Below the pieces are notes generated by a model. The model did not search any database and had not been told where the DNA came from. It saw only the letters and a list, made by a program, of their open reading frames with translations. This document shows positions 34,373 to 46,239 of a stretch of 64,000 nucleotides of DNA, piece after piece; position 1 is the stretch's first letter, and every line of letters begins with the position of its first letter. Source of the DNA: Mercurialis annua (lineage: Eukaryota > Streptophyta > Magnoliopsida > Malpighiales > Euphorbiaceae). Both the position numbers and the translations under genes were made by a program. The DNA is taken from assembly GCF_937616625.2 (NCBI RefSeq), contig NC_065573.1:18801001-18865000 (forward strand), given 5' to 3'.

Positions 34373-34520
34373 AACAAATTTTATTATTCACATTAATCAC
34401 AATAAACAAACAAAAACTCTTCTTTCCAAACACAAAAAACCTAATTATTCTTATATTTAAATGACTAATTTTATAATTTAATAGTAATTTATTTATATAA
34501 AAATATATTTTATAAGTAAA

Positions 34521-34571
<51 letters not shown>

Positions 34572-37500
34572 ATTATTTTTAGTAATTATAAAAATATTCT
34601 TATATTTTTATTATTTATGTGTTTCTCCCACGTTTTTGTTTCCTGTATTTTGGAAAAAGTTGTTTTCCGATGTCCGTTTCTTTGCCGGTTTTCTTTGCCG
34701 GTTTTCTTGTCTGTTTATGTTTCCATGGTAGATCTGTTCCTCAAGAACAAATCCATCTTTTTGGATGACCGGAAATTTTTTCGGTCATTATTAACTCGGA
34801 GAAGACGACCGGAAAATTTTCTGACGGGATGGTGGCGGTGGTTGGATGGTGGTGATGGTTGGGTAGGTTGTTGGGTTAATCGAGTGCTTTAGATTAGATT
34901 GGGTTGGTTTGATTTTTTTGTTTTTCTATAGATTAAAATTAAGGGTATTTTGGGTGTTTGAAATTTTTAGGGTATTTTGCTTATATGACAGTTGATGTGG
35001 CACTATCAGTTTTTTTTAGGAATGACTGTTGACTGAAAAGACGGCACCAGAAATATTTTGGTCATATTTGGAATTTATGGGCTTTTGTGAGAGCTGCCAC
35101 AAAAATCAGGGCATTTTATGATCATTTTTAAATATTATGAGGTTTTGTAATGAGACCTCAAAAGGTCAGGGGCCATGGGTGATTATTAGCCCTTAAAATT
35201 TCATTATCTTATAGAGTAGTACTAAATTAATAATTTTATACAGCATGGATCACACACTCTCAAGATACAATAATGGTCTGGATTCTGAATGCACTAAACA
35301 TCTTCCTCGCCACATAATAGAGGTAAGCTTTTTTTTTTTTAACTAAAACAATATTATTTATTCTCCTATATTATTCATGTAAATTAATTACATAAAATAT
35401 TGATATCAATATATATTGACAATTCTTTCATCTTTAAATTACTGAATTCTACATGGATTTGTAGTATAGAGGAAGAACAACTTGAGGTTAGCTTTTGATT
35501 TCAACTTTGAGCCACATTATACCAAAATTAATCCTTTGTTTGTCATTGCAAAACTGATTAATTCTTCTGAAAATTAGTTTAATATTGTAATTTAATAAAG
35601 TCATAGAAATTTTGACTAATTTTTATTTGAAATAAAAAAATATATAACTTTAATCCCATTTAGTCTAATTTGACAAATTATGACTCACAATTCTTTAAAT
35701 ATATAACAAACGAAGGATCACTTTATCCTCTCAACTTGGCACAAAATATTAAAAAGTCCAAAACTATAAAACCGGATAACTTTTACCATGGATTTGGCAA
35801 AACCGACACAAAATCCTCCTTATAGTGACGTGACACCTTAATTGAAGAGTGATTTTTTAATTAATTATAATTTACTCTAATTAATCATAATTAAATTCTA
35901 ATCAATCTAGGAGCTTTTTTACACCTTTTTTCAAAAAAAATATTTTTTTTTTCAACTCGAATGAGGAAAAAGAGCCTCCTCACAGGAGAAGGGAGCAGCA
36001 GCTCCGCTCCTCGCCAAAACAAGGAGCAGATCTGCTCTTCATTTTGGCGAGGAGCTCGCCAAATGAACAGATCTATTTCTGATCATCACTTTCATTAAGA
36101 AAGTGATGACCAGACCCCATCCGTTCATCACTTTCTTAATGAAAGTGATGAAGAGACCCTGGGTCTGTTCATCGATTTTGTGATGAACAGATTCACCGGA
36201 TCTTCTTCGAGGGGTTGATTTTTGATTTCGCCGGATAAATTGTTTTGTCGTGTATAAAAGATATTTTTTTATGGTTTTTGATTTTATAAAATTATGAATA
36301 TTTATATAAATTAAATTAAAAAAAATTAATTTTTTGTTAAAAATTCAAAATTGGAAGGTTAATTTGTTATATAAATTTTTAAATTGAAAGGATTAAATTG
36401 TTTTTTTAAATTATTAGATATTAATTTAAAATATTAAAACAAATTAGGACCATTTTAAACATTTTTCCATCAAAAACCACCATGGAAAAAAAACCATCAT
36501 CAAAACTGGAGAGTGTATCTCACTCCCTTTGGTGAGAGTGGGGAGGGGGGTTTTGACCCGATTTTACCAAATTCATGGTAAAAGTGATCCTTTTTTTGCT
36601 AATTTTAACGTTTTTGATACTTTATGCCAAGTTGAGGGGGTAAAGTGATCCTTTGTTCATTATATAACTTAAGGATAGTGGAGTTATTGTGAGAGAAGTC
36701 CATAAATGACTCGTCGTAGGTAGACATGGGAATTTTAGACACGACACGATGAAATGATACGACACGACATGATGAAATGATACGACACAACACGAAGTTA
36801 AACGGGTTTGGATTTGATGTAAATGGATTTTTCGTGTTTAAATGGGTTAACACGCCTAACCCGTTTAAACGTTTAAACACGGTTAACTAGTTTCAATTAA
36901 ATATTATTTATTTTATAATTTAAATGTTATTTAATTCTAAATTTTAATTAATTTTTTAATATTATATATAATTAAAATAGTATTTATCTCAAAATATAGT
37001 TATAATTATTTTAGTATTATATTTAATAAAATTTAAAAGTGGTTAAATAATTAAATGAGTTTAAACTTGTGACTTTAAACGGGTTGATTCGTTAACACGT
37101 TTAGATAAACGTGTTTATACGTGTCATGTCGTGTAACCCGTGTAATATTCGTGTTGTGTTTGGGTTTTATATATAAAAACCGATTTATAATCGTGTCGTG
37201 TTCGTGTTTAGGCTAATCGTGTTCGTCTCTAAACGGGTCCGACCCGTTTATGACCCGCAAACACGAATTGCCAAACCTACGTGTAGGTAACGAATTCTCT
37301 TAGTTTTTCAAAATTCTTTCAATTTCAAATCTTTTAATGGATCCGTTAGCATTCTTTCATTATTTTTATGACTTCCGGAGCAACAATTCTTGTTTTCTAG
37401 CGCTATTCACGATTCTGGAAAATCGGTTGTATGATAAATTTGTTAAAAAAATTATACTAATTTTAATTTCAATCATTCGTGAAACAGCCATCAGAATCTG

Positions 37501-40500
37501 CAGAAGTTAGTGCATTGAAAGATGAAGTCTCAAGACTAAGAATGACATGCTTGTAAGTCATCAAACATAATCTCATCTCAATTTCAAATTTATAGAGTAG
37601 TTGGGTTCAAATATTTTAGAGGTTACTAAAATTTTGAGCTATTTCAAAAGGAATACTAAACATCAATTTATTTTTCCAAAATCACCATATTTTAATTTTA
37701 ATTTTAAAAATATTTTTTTCGATTTAATTTTACTGATATAGCCATCTAAACTAAAAATATTTGCCATATTAGCAATCTAGTCATATGTCATGTAACATAT
37801 ATTTCATTAAATAGTATTGCTTAAAAAATAGCTCACTGTACATGTACTATTTCAATTTGAATATAAATTCTAAAAGGTTACAAAATTATACATTTTATTT
37901 TAAAATGGATATTAGTTTACATGGCGTGTGATGAAATTGGTGACAGGGTAAACATTTATGAGCTTGTCAGTAAAATTAGATCGAAAAACCCTTTCCGAAA
38001 TATAAATTAAAGTTTAATGACTTTGAAATAAATGATATTAGTATTTTTTTTATAATAATTTAAAAGTTCAATGAACCATAATGTATTTAATCGGAATAGT
38101 TTGGTTAAAAATCTATCATTTTTTTTACTATATAGGCAAATGAGTGGTCAACAACTTGATGGGTTGAAATTGAAAGAGCTTCAGCACTTGGAAAAGAAAT
38201 TAAGTGAAGGACTACTTTCTGTCAAAGATAAAAAGGTCAGTCCAAAATATTTACTGTTCCGATAAAGAAGTCAACCTCTCTTCTCCAAGGCGTAACATTT
38301 CTTCTGATATTCATGAATCTAAGAACTTCTTTCCAAATCTCAACTGAGTAAATGCAATCAAAGAACAGATGCTTAACATTCTCACTGTGAGCATTACAAA
38401 AACAACAGGCATCTGAATCCAGCACTTTCCAAGCTTTAAGCTTATCTCTAGTCATCAATTTATCCTTCATTGCAAGCCATAAAATAAAAGCATGCCTAGT
38501 TACATTACGAACGAAACCAAATCAGGTTACTGCAAATCACTCTATCTTGCTCTGGCTTTAACTTCTTCCACAGACTATTGATTGAAAAATCTCCATTCTT
38601 GCTAGCTTTCCACTTTACCTCATCTTCCACTTCTATTTCCGCTCTATAGTTTGACTTGATATAATCTCAGGCATTAAGAGTGCACTCATCAATAGGGTCT
38701 GGGAAACACCAATTACCGTTCTTCGATAAGCTATCAACTTTTGCTGATTAATGAATCTCAGAATCTTTTATCACTATACTAGGATATCTCTCAGTAATAG
38801 GAGTTCCATTTGGCCAAGGGTCACTCCAAAAAAAGAACTTCTCACCATTACCAAGCTTGTAATCAAACTGAGCAGCAACTAAGGCCCTGATCTTGAGGAT
38901 GCTTCTCCAACTCCAAGAGTTATCCAGAGGTTTAGAAATCCCCTAGAAGCTTGAGAGCTTCAGCTTGTTGTCAATGACCCAGGTTGCCCATATAGAAGGT
39001 TTCCAGGAGACTAAATTCCAAATATATTTAGTAATAGCTGGTACATTTCAGAGATAAACAACTTTGATACCCAAACCACCACTACACTTGCTATAACACA
39101 CTTCTTTCCAATTCACCAAACTACCTTTCTTATCAGAATCACTCCCATGCCAAAGGAACTTTCTACAACAGTCTTCAACCCCTTTAATTACAGATTTAGG
39201 AAGCAAAAAGGTAGTACACCAATAAACATGCATACTTATCAGCACAGAGTTAATTAACTGCAATCTACCACCATAGGATAAGCATTTAGCAGACCAGGAA
39301 CTAATTCTTTTAGTAATCTTACTAATGAGACCATTACATATCTCTTTGTTTAATTTAGTGGACACTAGAGGCAGACCAAGATAATTCACAGGCAACACTC
39401 CTTCTTTAAAGCCCAAACAATTAATGATCTCAGTCATGACATTAACATCAGAGCTATCAAAATACACAAAGCTTTTTGATGGTTTGGATTCAGACCAGAG
39501 GTTTTAGCAAAATCCATCGTGGAGTTCTTCAGAATCTTCACAGAGTCAAGATCCCCATTACAGAATAAAAATAAGTCATCAGCAAAAGCAAGATGACACA
39601 AGTTAATCTTCCTGCAGCTCTTGTGATATTTAAAACCAGTCCCATTTTTTGTATTCTTAATCAGAGATCTAGACAAGTAATCCATAACAAGGACAAAGAT
39701 TAGGGGAGATATAGGGTCCCCTGTTTAAGACCCCTCCCACCAGCAAAATACCCTACTAGCTCACCATTGATATTTATAGAAAACATAGCTGTTTTAATGC
39801 AGGACATAACTAACTTTATAAACTTTCTAGGGAATCTAAACACTATCAGGACTTCCTTTATATAATCCCAAGCTACAGTATCATAAGCTTTTTGGAGGTC
39901 AACTGTCAGAGCACAGGAGTTACCCTTCTCTCTATGATAATTCCTAACAAGCTCATGAGCCAAAAGGATATTATCAGCAATTTTCCTACCTGGGATAGAG
40001 GCAGATTGACTATTGCTAACAATTTTATTCAGAATGTTACTACGCCTGTTAGACAAAACTTTGAAATGGTTTTATAGATGACATTACAGCAAGAAATAGG
40101 TCTGTAATCACCAATACACATAGGGGACCTAACTTTAGGAATCAAAGAGATAGTAGTAGCATTAGTTTGCTTAAGCATAATACCTGTTCTGAAGAACTCT
40201 AAACTAGCATGACAGATGTCTTTTCCAATGATTCCCCAACTTCTTTTGAAAAAGACACTATTGTAGACATCAGGGCCTGGGGCTTTGTCTCCATTGATAT
40301 CAAATAGAGCAGTTTTAATCTCCTCCTCATACACTTCAGCATTGAGGATCATCCTATCATCTTCATTCAATACATATCCCTCATCAAACACATCAGGGTT
40401 TGCATTACTTCTATTGGGCTCTGTAGCACCTAAAAAGCTTTTATAATGCCTCCGGATATTTTCTTTAATCTGCTCTCTATCTTCAATAATTGACCCATCA

Positions 40501-43500
40501 GCAGCTTTTAAGATAATCATTTTCTTCTTGGCTTCCCTCTGCTTGATACATCTGTGAAAATATTTAGTATTTTGATCCCCTAGGCCAATCCACAACATCC
40601 TAGATTTTTACCTAGCAATACTTTCCTCCCAACTAAGAAGCTTAAAGAAGTAGCTACTAACTGCTCTCTCTTCATCCTGTAAATCTTTATTGTAAGCGTC
40701 ATCCTGCAGATCAGCTTGCAGCTTAGAAACCATCTCTCTGGTATTGTCAATTCTAACTTTGATCTCACTAAAGTTTTCTTTATTCAAAACTTTTATCTCT
40801 TTCCTCAACAGCTTTAACTTTTGATAGATTTGGAACATAGGAACACCCAAAACTCTATTACCCCAAGTTCTTTCAACAATGTTCATGAACTGGTCATGAT
40901 CACACCACACATTGAAGAATTTAAAGCTCACCATTATGTTCTCAATTCTGGTTCCAGAACTAACCAGAAGAGGGCTATGATCAAAAATACTAGGAGAATT
41001 AGCTACATAAAAAGACTTAGGCCACTTATCCATCCAGATACTATTAATAAAGCACCAATCTATTTTCCTCCAAATTCTATCCTAGCCATATTGATTATTG
41101 GTCCAAGTATAGTGGTTACCAATATTTTTGAGCTCAATAATGTTTGCAGCACTCACCCAACTTTTAAACTCATCAGAAGCCTGCATATCAACCTCATTCC
41201 CCCCTACTCTGTCCATATTACTCATCATAGAGTTAAAATCTCCAATAATGATCCACTTACCCATCATACCCTGGCTGCAATCCAGAAAATCTTCCATAAT
41301 TCACCTCCATCACTAGCTACATAGGAGCCATACACCACAGTACAAAAAATCAAATCCCCTTCATTGATAATCTTGCAATGAATGAACTGATTATGCACTG
41401 TAATAGGAACAACTTCAATCTCCAACTTATTATAGATAACCCAAATTCTCCCCATAGAAGAGCAACTATAATTATCAATAATACCCCATCCAGGAAGCCT
41501 AGACTTCATACTATTCCACACTTTATCATACTTAGTAGAATTAACTCTAGTTTCAGTAATACTCATAAATTTTAATTTATTCTTGCAAATCAAGGAAACC
41601 ATCTCTGATTTCTTATTGGGGTGATTAATACCCCTGATATTCCATGAACCTATCATCTATCAATGTCTAGCATCCTGGAGTTCAGCCTAGCCTTACTTCC
41701 ACTTTTGCCAGATACAGTCTTCCACTTACTACATTTATCATCAACTTTCTCTTCAAGTGCAATACTATCAACTAAAGCACTAAAAGAATTAGATACCTTA
41801 TGCTTCTCTGGACTCTTCTGAATCACTCCCTTTTTCCCTGCTGAACTTTCCCCTTCTATTTTTGAACCATCATTTTCCTCAGTTCCTGCTAAAACTGGCA
41901 CTGGTTCTACTTGCTCAACAATCTTATCAACAATAGCATCAGCCACCTTCTCATTCTCCTCTTGAACTTGATTACCCTTCCCAGCTAAAGCTTTCTTAGT
42001 ATCTCGTGTCACTCTACAGGTACTTTTGGAATGCCCCATTCTGCAGCACTTTTCACAAATAAGAGGTTTCCATTCATATGTAATTCTCTGCTTAAAAACA
42101 TTACCAACTTCATCTTGCATCTCCACCATATCAGGAAAAGGACCAGTAGCATCCATTTCCACAAGGACTCATATCCCAGTCTGGTCTTACTTATGGTGAA
42201 CTGGTCACAATACAGGGGTGTACCACAATAGCTTCCAATCTTACTCAACATCTCTGTGTTCCAAAACTCCCAAGGAAGACCTGGTAATTGAATCCATATT
42301 GGAACTGATCTTATTTCATTAGGATCCATGGACATTCTAAAGTGGTTTCTGGTCAAACGTATAAGGACCAGACCCTAGGATTTCACTACAATCTTCTTCA
42401 GATCTGAACTCAAATAAGAACATAGAGGCATTGATTCTGGTTACATTCTGCAGACCAGATTTTGTCCATCTGTTTTTAACAAAAGCATTGAGTCTCTCAA
42501 ATTTTGGATACATACCATACACACACCCTAATACTGCATATTTCCATTTCTCTTCATCCTTTGAGACATCTTTTGAATTAAAACTAACAAATTTATTCCC
42601 ATCCTTCATTGCTGGAGGGATAAATTTCAGCTCACTCGACTCACTTCTGGATCTATTATCAAACAAAGCACTCCATTTCTTGGGTTGTTCATTCTTCAGA
42701 TCTGGAACTCTACTTTCCTCTTTTTCCATTTTATCCATATTTTCCCCACCATCAACCTTCAGCATCTCCTCTACTTGAACATTTTCTTTCAAAACTTCAT
42801 TAACTTCGGAACTTTTCAACTCTTTCAAAACTTTTCAACTTTTCAACTCTTTCAAAACAATTCATATAAAAAGTGCAATTTGGCTATTATTGCAAAAAAA
42901 AATGCAATTTGGTTATTATTATAAAAATTAAAATGTTTGGTTTAAATTTTCAACAGGTCGTAAAGATTTGGATTTTTTTTGCCACTAAAACTTTTAATTA
43001 TATCATGATTTTATAAAATTATCAATTTTGTTCAAATATGCACTTTTTATTTTTATTGTTCCCATAAATACAAAATTAACATCTTTTTTATTCGAAAACA
43101 GTTCAATAAGTCATTCATTTTAAATTTTCGAGTGAAAAAAAATTCAAATAAGTCATTCATAATGATTCTTTTTTAAGTGGAAAAGAGTCAAATTTAACAA
43201 AATTGAATACAATTAAAAGTGAAAGGTGCATATTTGAACAAAATTGATGATTTTACAAGGCATCATCTATCTATCTAGCTATATCTATCTATACTATATA
43301 TAAAAGTACGGATGGAGGGGGGGACAGACAAATTTATTGAATAATCCTTTCCAGTTTACTACTAAATAAAGGGTTTATAGTTATTAACTAATTAGTTATT
43401 TAATTAATCACTATTGTAATTAAAGTCCTAATTAGAATAGATAGCTAAATCATCTCCAATTTAGTTTTTAGTATGTAAAAAATAACTAAATTATCTCCAA

Positions 43501-45067
43501 ATTAGTAGGATACCTATCTTTTAGTTTGATTGAACTACAAAATTAAAATACTGTATTTGATCAATATATTATTATTTAAATTTCTATCTTAAAAATTTAT
43601 AACCGAATATATTATATTTACTTTTACAAAAATTCTTAACTAATTTAATATTAATTATTACGTTACGAGCCACGTGCATAGCACGTAATGCGAAACTAGT
43701 ATAAATGAAAGAGGCTAAAAGGTGAATGTTTTTTAAAGACATTTTACGTAAATTTAATTTAATTTACATTTAAAACGTGTCTGCTTTGAAAAATTATTTC
43801 AGTGACTAAATGTTAGAAATTTTGGACCATTATTTGACATAAAAATGTAAATTTGAGAATTGAGATCATTAACAACAACAAAAAATCGAGTCACAAGTAT
43901 TTGCAGATTATGGTTCATTCTTAACTAATATTTGGTAAAAATAATTCATTAACTTGAGGATACTACTAATTCTTGCAGGAACAACTTCATTCCGAGAAAC
44001 TTAGACAATCCAGATTCCAGGTAACTGTATAAACTAATAGGGCACTGTGGCAACACAGCATATAAAATTCATTTTATATTAATATCCTTCCTTTATTAAT
44101 ATTTAAGTACTTAAATCTAATTTTTTGTGTTGATCATCAGGAAGAGAAGGCGATCCGAGAGAACGAAGGGCTACGAAAACAAGTAATTAACCGCAACTTA
44201 ATTTTAATTAATCCAATTAGACCATTAATATGTGATAAAATGTTATGACATTTTATTTGAATGTGTATAGGTTGAGGAGCTTCAAAGAATTTCAAGATCC
44301 AAGTCACTTCTACGCCCTGAATTAATTAATCCTTCAGAAAGAAAATTTTTCATGTCAAGCACTAAAGCTGATTGTTATGAACAGCAAGAGCAAGTTCATG
44401 ATGATGTTGATGATCTGTCGGAAACCTCCTTGCACTTGGGGTAATGATACATTTTATGAATTTGAAAATTAATTATAGATATTATATTGCCAAAAATATT
44501 ATAATTGAAATTGGCTAGGTTGCATCAATTATAAAATTAAACTAAATTCATTTAGGTCTTGTAGCATATTTTACTTGTCACAAAGTATTGCAGGTAGGGT
44601 TGTGGAAAATCGAAACAAAAACACTTAACTAAGTATTGCAGGTAGGGTTGTGGAAAATCGAAACAAAAACACTTAACTAAACCGATTCGATGAATTATTA
44701 TTAGATATGAAATTTCGATTTTCTTTTCCCTTCTATTTTAGTGGTAAAAAGATCAGTTTAGTTTTTCGAACAAATCAAATCGAAAGCAAAGCAAACTAAA
44801 AACCGACAAAACCCGACTTATTTGGTTCGGTACAAAGCATTTAAATTTTTTACATAACTAATTCGGTTTGATTTGAACCGAATATACACCCCTAATTGCA
44901 GGTCAATTTTTGGGTACCGAGTTAAATATTCTTTCTCGTCTTAATTAATTTTGGTAGTTTTTTATGAAAATGAATGCAGATTGCCTTATGATCTTAATCG
45001 GAAGAGGAAAGCACCAAAGATAGAACATACCAGCAATGATTCTGGGAGTCAAGTAGCTTCTCAATGA
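33203..45067 (+). CDS. AGL18-like type II (MIKC) MADS-box transcription factor
   Basis: Eight exons join in frame to 255 residues: 33203-33384, 35244-35322, 37488-37552, 38136-38235, 43979-44020, 44141-44182, 44271-44440, 44980-45067. The MADS DNA-binding and dimerisation domain is residues 1-60 ([33 protein letters not shown]). The I region follows, then a keratin-like K domain (about 85-175, heptad leucines, [13 protein letters not shown]). The C-terminal ETSLHLGL and closing [11 protein letters not shown] match my memory of the Arabidopsis AGL18 tail. An in-frame ATG exists 21 bp upstream, but MGRGK is the family start. In Arabidopsis AGL15/AGL18 repress flowering and promote embryo identity; that role here is inferred. 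Introns are swollen by transposons (intron 4 is 5.7 kb). Confidence 0.93.
34317..34370. repeat. (AT)n microsatellite
   Basis: About 50 bp of uninterrupted AT dinucleotides in MADS intron 1. A second (AT)n tract of about 40 bp lies at 34526-34566. Confidence 0.97.
34617..35191. mobile_element. Right part of a MITE related to 61539-62623
   Basis: The right end (GGGGCCATGGGTGATTATTA then GCC) matches the right end at about 62601-62623. Internal words GATGACCGGAAA, GGCGGTGGTTGG, GGGTATTTTGGGTGTTTG and AAGACGGCAC occur in the same order. The left terminus is not visible; AT microsatellites lie where it should be. It sits in MADS intron 1. A single palindromic block GTAGATCTGTTCCTCAAGAA is near 34726. 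Confidence 0.7.
35708..36660. mobile_element. TIR element with palindrome cargo in MADS intron 2
   Basis: The left arm AAACGAAGGATCACTTTATC is inverted relative to the right arm (GGTAAAGTGATCC near its end), continuing through TCAACTTGGCA(C/T)AAA. An 8-bp direct repeat TATATAAC flanks it (35700-35707, 36661-36668). Short inverted subterminal blocks (TTACCATG, CATGGTAAAA) follow. The centre (35985-36200) is a palindrome cluster. Non-coding. An 8-bp duplication suggests hAT, but 9 bp with one mismatch is also possible. Confidence 0.78.
35985..36200. repeat. Palindrome cluster inside the intron 2 element
   Basis: Nested inverted repeats: GGAGCAGATCTGCTC; GCTCCTCGCCAAAA against TTTTGGCGAGGAGC; and CATCACTTTCATTAAGAAAG against CTTTCTTAATGAAAGTGATG. 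The style is the same as at 1081-1486 with different arm sequences. Confidence 0.85.
36721..37279. mobile_element. Repeat with CACGACACG termini
   Basis: The left part (TAGACATGGGAATTTTAGAC, then repeated ACGACACGA) is inverted relative to the right part (CGTGTTTG, ACACGAATTGCCAAACCTA). It has internal inverted blocks AACGGGTT, CACGTTTA and GTGTCGTG. Possible flanking repeat GTAGG is too short to trust. A common type of plant non-autonomous repeat; the class is undetermined. Confidence 0.5.
38245..41656 (-). pseudogene. LINE ORF2: endonuclease, reverse transcriptase, zf-RVT
   Basis: Frames from 41656 downward show an AP-type endonuclease ([15 protein letters not shown], then IIIGDFNSM), a linker ([20 protein letters not shown]), the reverse transcriptase ([48 protein letters not shown] catalytic motif near 39580) and zf-RVT ([18 protein letters not shown] near 38400). 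At least six frameshifts or stops interrupt it. No RNase H domain follows, unlike the fragment at 2006. Confidence 0.87.
41653..42828 (-). pseudogene. LINE ORF1: DUF4283 and CCHC zinc knuckle
   Basis: Three overlapping frames (42828-42337, 42356-42009, 42162-41653) make up one ORF1 of about 390 codons with frameshifts near 42345 and 42165. Segments seen: an acidic N-terminus; the DUF4283 core ([27 protein letters not shown]); [19 protein letters not shown]; and the knuckle [19 protein letters not shown] (CX2CX4HX4C). ORF1 proteins bind the element's RNA. Its TGA overlaps the ORF2 ATG as ATGA at 41653-41656. Confidence 0.85.
43011..43258. mobile_element. MITE in MADS intron 4
   Basis: Left end TTATAAAATTATCAATTTTG and right end CAAAATTGATGATTTTACAA are inverted, with arms continuing through TTCAAATATGCAC. 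About 248 bp; no clear target duplication. Non-coding. Confidence 0.65.
43288..43699 (+). mobile_element. Non-autonomous Helitron
   Basis: Starts TCTATACTATATATAAAAG after an A and ends CTAG before a T, the A|TC...CTRR|T rule of plant Helitrons. A 6-bp stem hairpin (ACGTGC-ATA-GCACGT, 43672-43686) lies 9 bp before the terminal CTAG. No target duplication is expected or seen. 412 bp, no RepHel gene. Confidence 0.8.
44583..44678. repeat. 48-bp tandem duplication across a transposon junction
   Basis: Two identical 48-bp units (44583-44630, 44631-44678) start AAGTATTGCAGGTAGGG. Each contains the target duplication and the first 36 bp of the adjacent hAT-like element. Confidence 0.9.
44595..44894. 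mobile_element. hAT-like MITE in MADS intron 7
   Basis: Ends TAGGGTTGTGGAAAATCG and CGAATATACACCCCTA (inverted), flanked by 8-bp repeats ATTGCAGG (44587-44594, again at 44635-44642, and 44895-44902). Interior has AACCGA/TTCGGT words. The left end has been tandemly duplicated. Confidence 0.75.
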
Positions 45068-46090
45068 TTTTAGATTTATAGGAACTATAATTGATAGTGA
45101 ACTTGATCCTCCTTTAAGGAGTGAAACCTTTTTTTTTTGTAGTTTAGTTTATCTATCATCCTTAGAAAGTTGAGTAAATCACAGACATAATTTCTTAAAA
45201 AATAAATCTTTAGTGTGGTGGATTAATTTTTCTAGGCAGTTTAATTTTGTTCATGTAGGGTTTTTTTACACATGAAGCATGAAATTGGTCATAATAATTC
45301 AATTACTGATTTACATGATGCCTTTCTCTAATTTTCTCCTACAAAGTAAACTTTTTTTTAGAAGAAAGAGAGAATTTTATTGCTTATATGATCGAATATA
45401 TTAACAAACAAATAACAATCAAAAGTTGCACTTCTCTTTCTACAAAAATTGAATAAAATTTCCGATGATATAACCATAAAGTTGAAAATTGCAAATTGTA
45501 AATTGATGATCATGTATCACAATGTCTTCTGCAAGCAATTGATCTCTAATTGGACATTGGATTCAAAGAAACACTTGATCAAGAACACAATCTGCATTTA
45601 TAACAGCTTCAATCTTGATTTGCTCAATTTTTAATTTTTTACTATAAACGATTCCGATCTATACCTCATAATAAGATCCACAAAGGAAACATCAAAACCC
45701 ATTAAGGGCAATACAACTTCCATAAAGAGAAATATAAACTCCATAGAAGGAGATATAAGAACAACTAGGTAAACAAACAAATACATAAAATAATAAAAAC
45801 AAAAAATAAAAATTAAAGACATTTAGAAAAGAAACGGGACCACCGCCGATTAAAATATTAATCGGCGGTGGCCTTAAACAAAGTAAATGGAAAAATTCTT
45901 TTTTGAGATAATTAGCCTACATACGGGCTTAGGTAGTTTTAATGAGAAAATTACGATTCCAAATATCAGTTTGGACTTTACGATTACCATTTATATTTTT
46001 TGGATTATATGATTTTGATTAGCAATAATATACTTTTCAAATTAGAAAAAAAGCCATTAACTGAAATGGTAACCTCCATCTCCCTTGTTC
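45068..46090. other. 3' flank of the MADS gene; one perfect hairpin
   Basis: No gene seen. 45840-45871 is a perfect 14-bp inverted repeat, CCACCGCCGATTAA with loop AATA, unusually GC-rich for its surroundings. Open frames here (45449-45634 and the minus strand 45822-45631) have no recognisable features. Confidence 0.5.
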
Positions 46091-46239
46091 ATTTTGCATG
46101 TTGCCATTTCAAATAGATTATTCAGAGAATCTCGCCGGAAATAACTCCACATCCCACTTACCAAATCTTTTCACTTTCAATTACATACACCAATTCCATT
46201 CACTTTTCTTTTTTTTACTCATTATCAAACTCCAGCAAC

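Larger units (their letters stand above)
38245..42850 (-). mobile_element. LINE (L1-like), antisense in MADS intron 4
   Basis: It encodes a DUF4283/zinc-knuckle ORF1 and an endonuclease-reverse transcriptase ORF2 in L1 order, opposite to the MADS gene. The zinc-finger (zf-RVT) end of ORF2 reaches within about 25 bp of the exon 4 splice donor at 38236. There is no poly(A) tail at that end, so the 3' end is missing. Several frameshifts make it inactive. Target duplication not found. The intron remainder (42851-43010) has short TTTCAACTCTTTCAAAA repeats. Confidence 0.88.
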
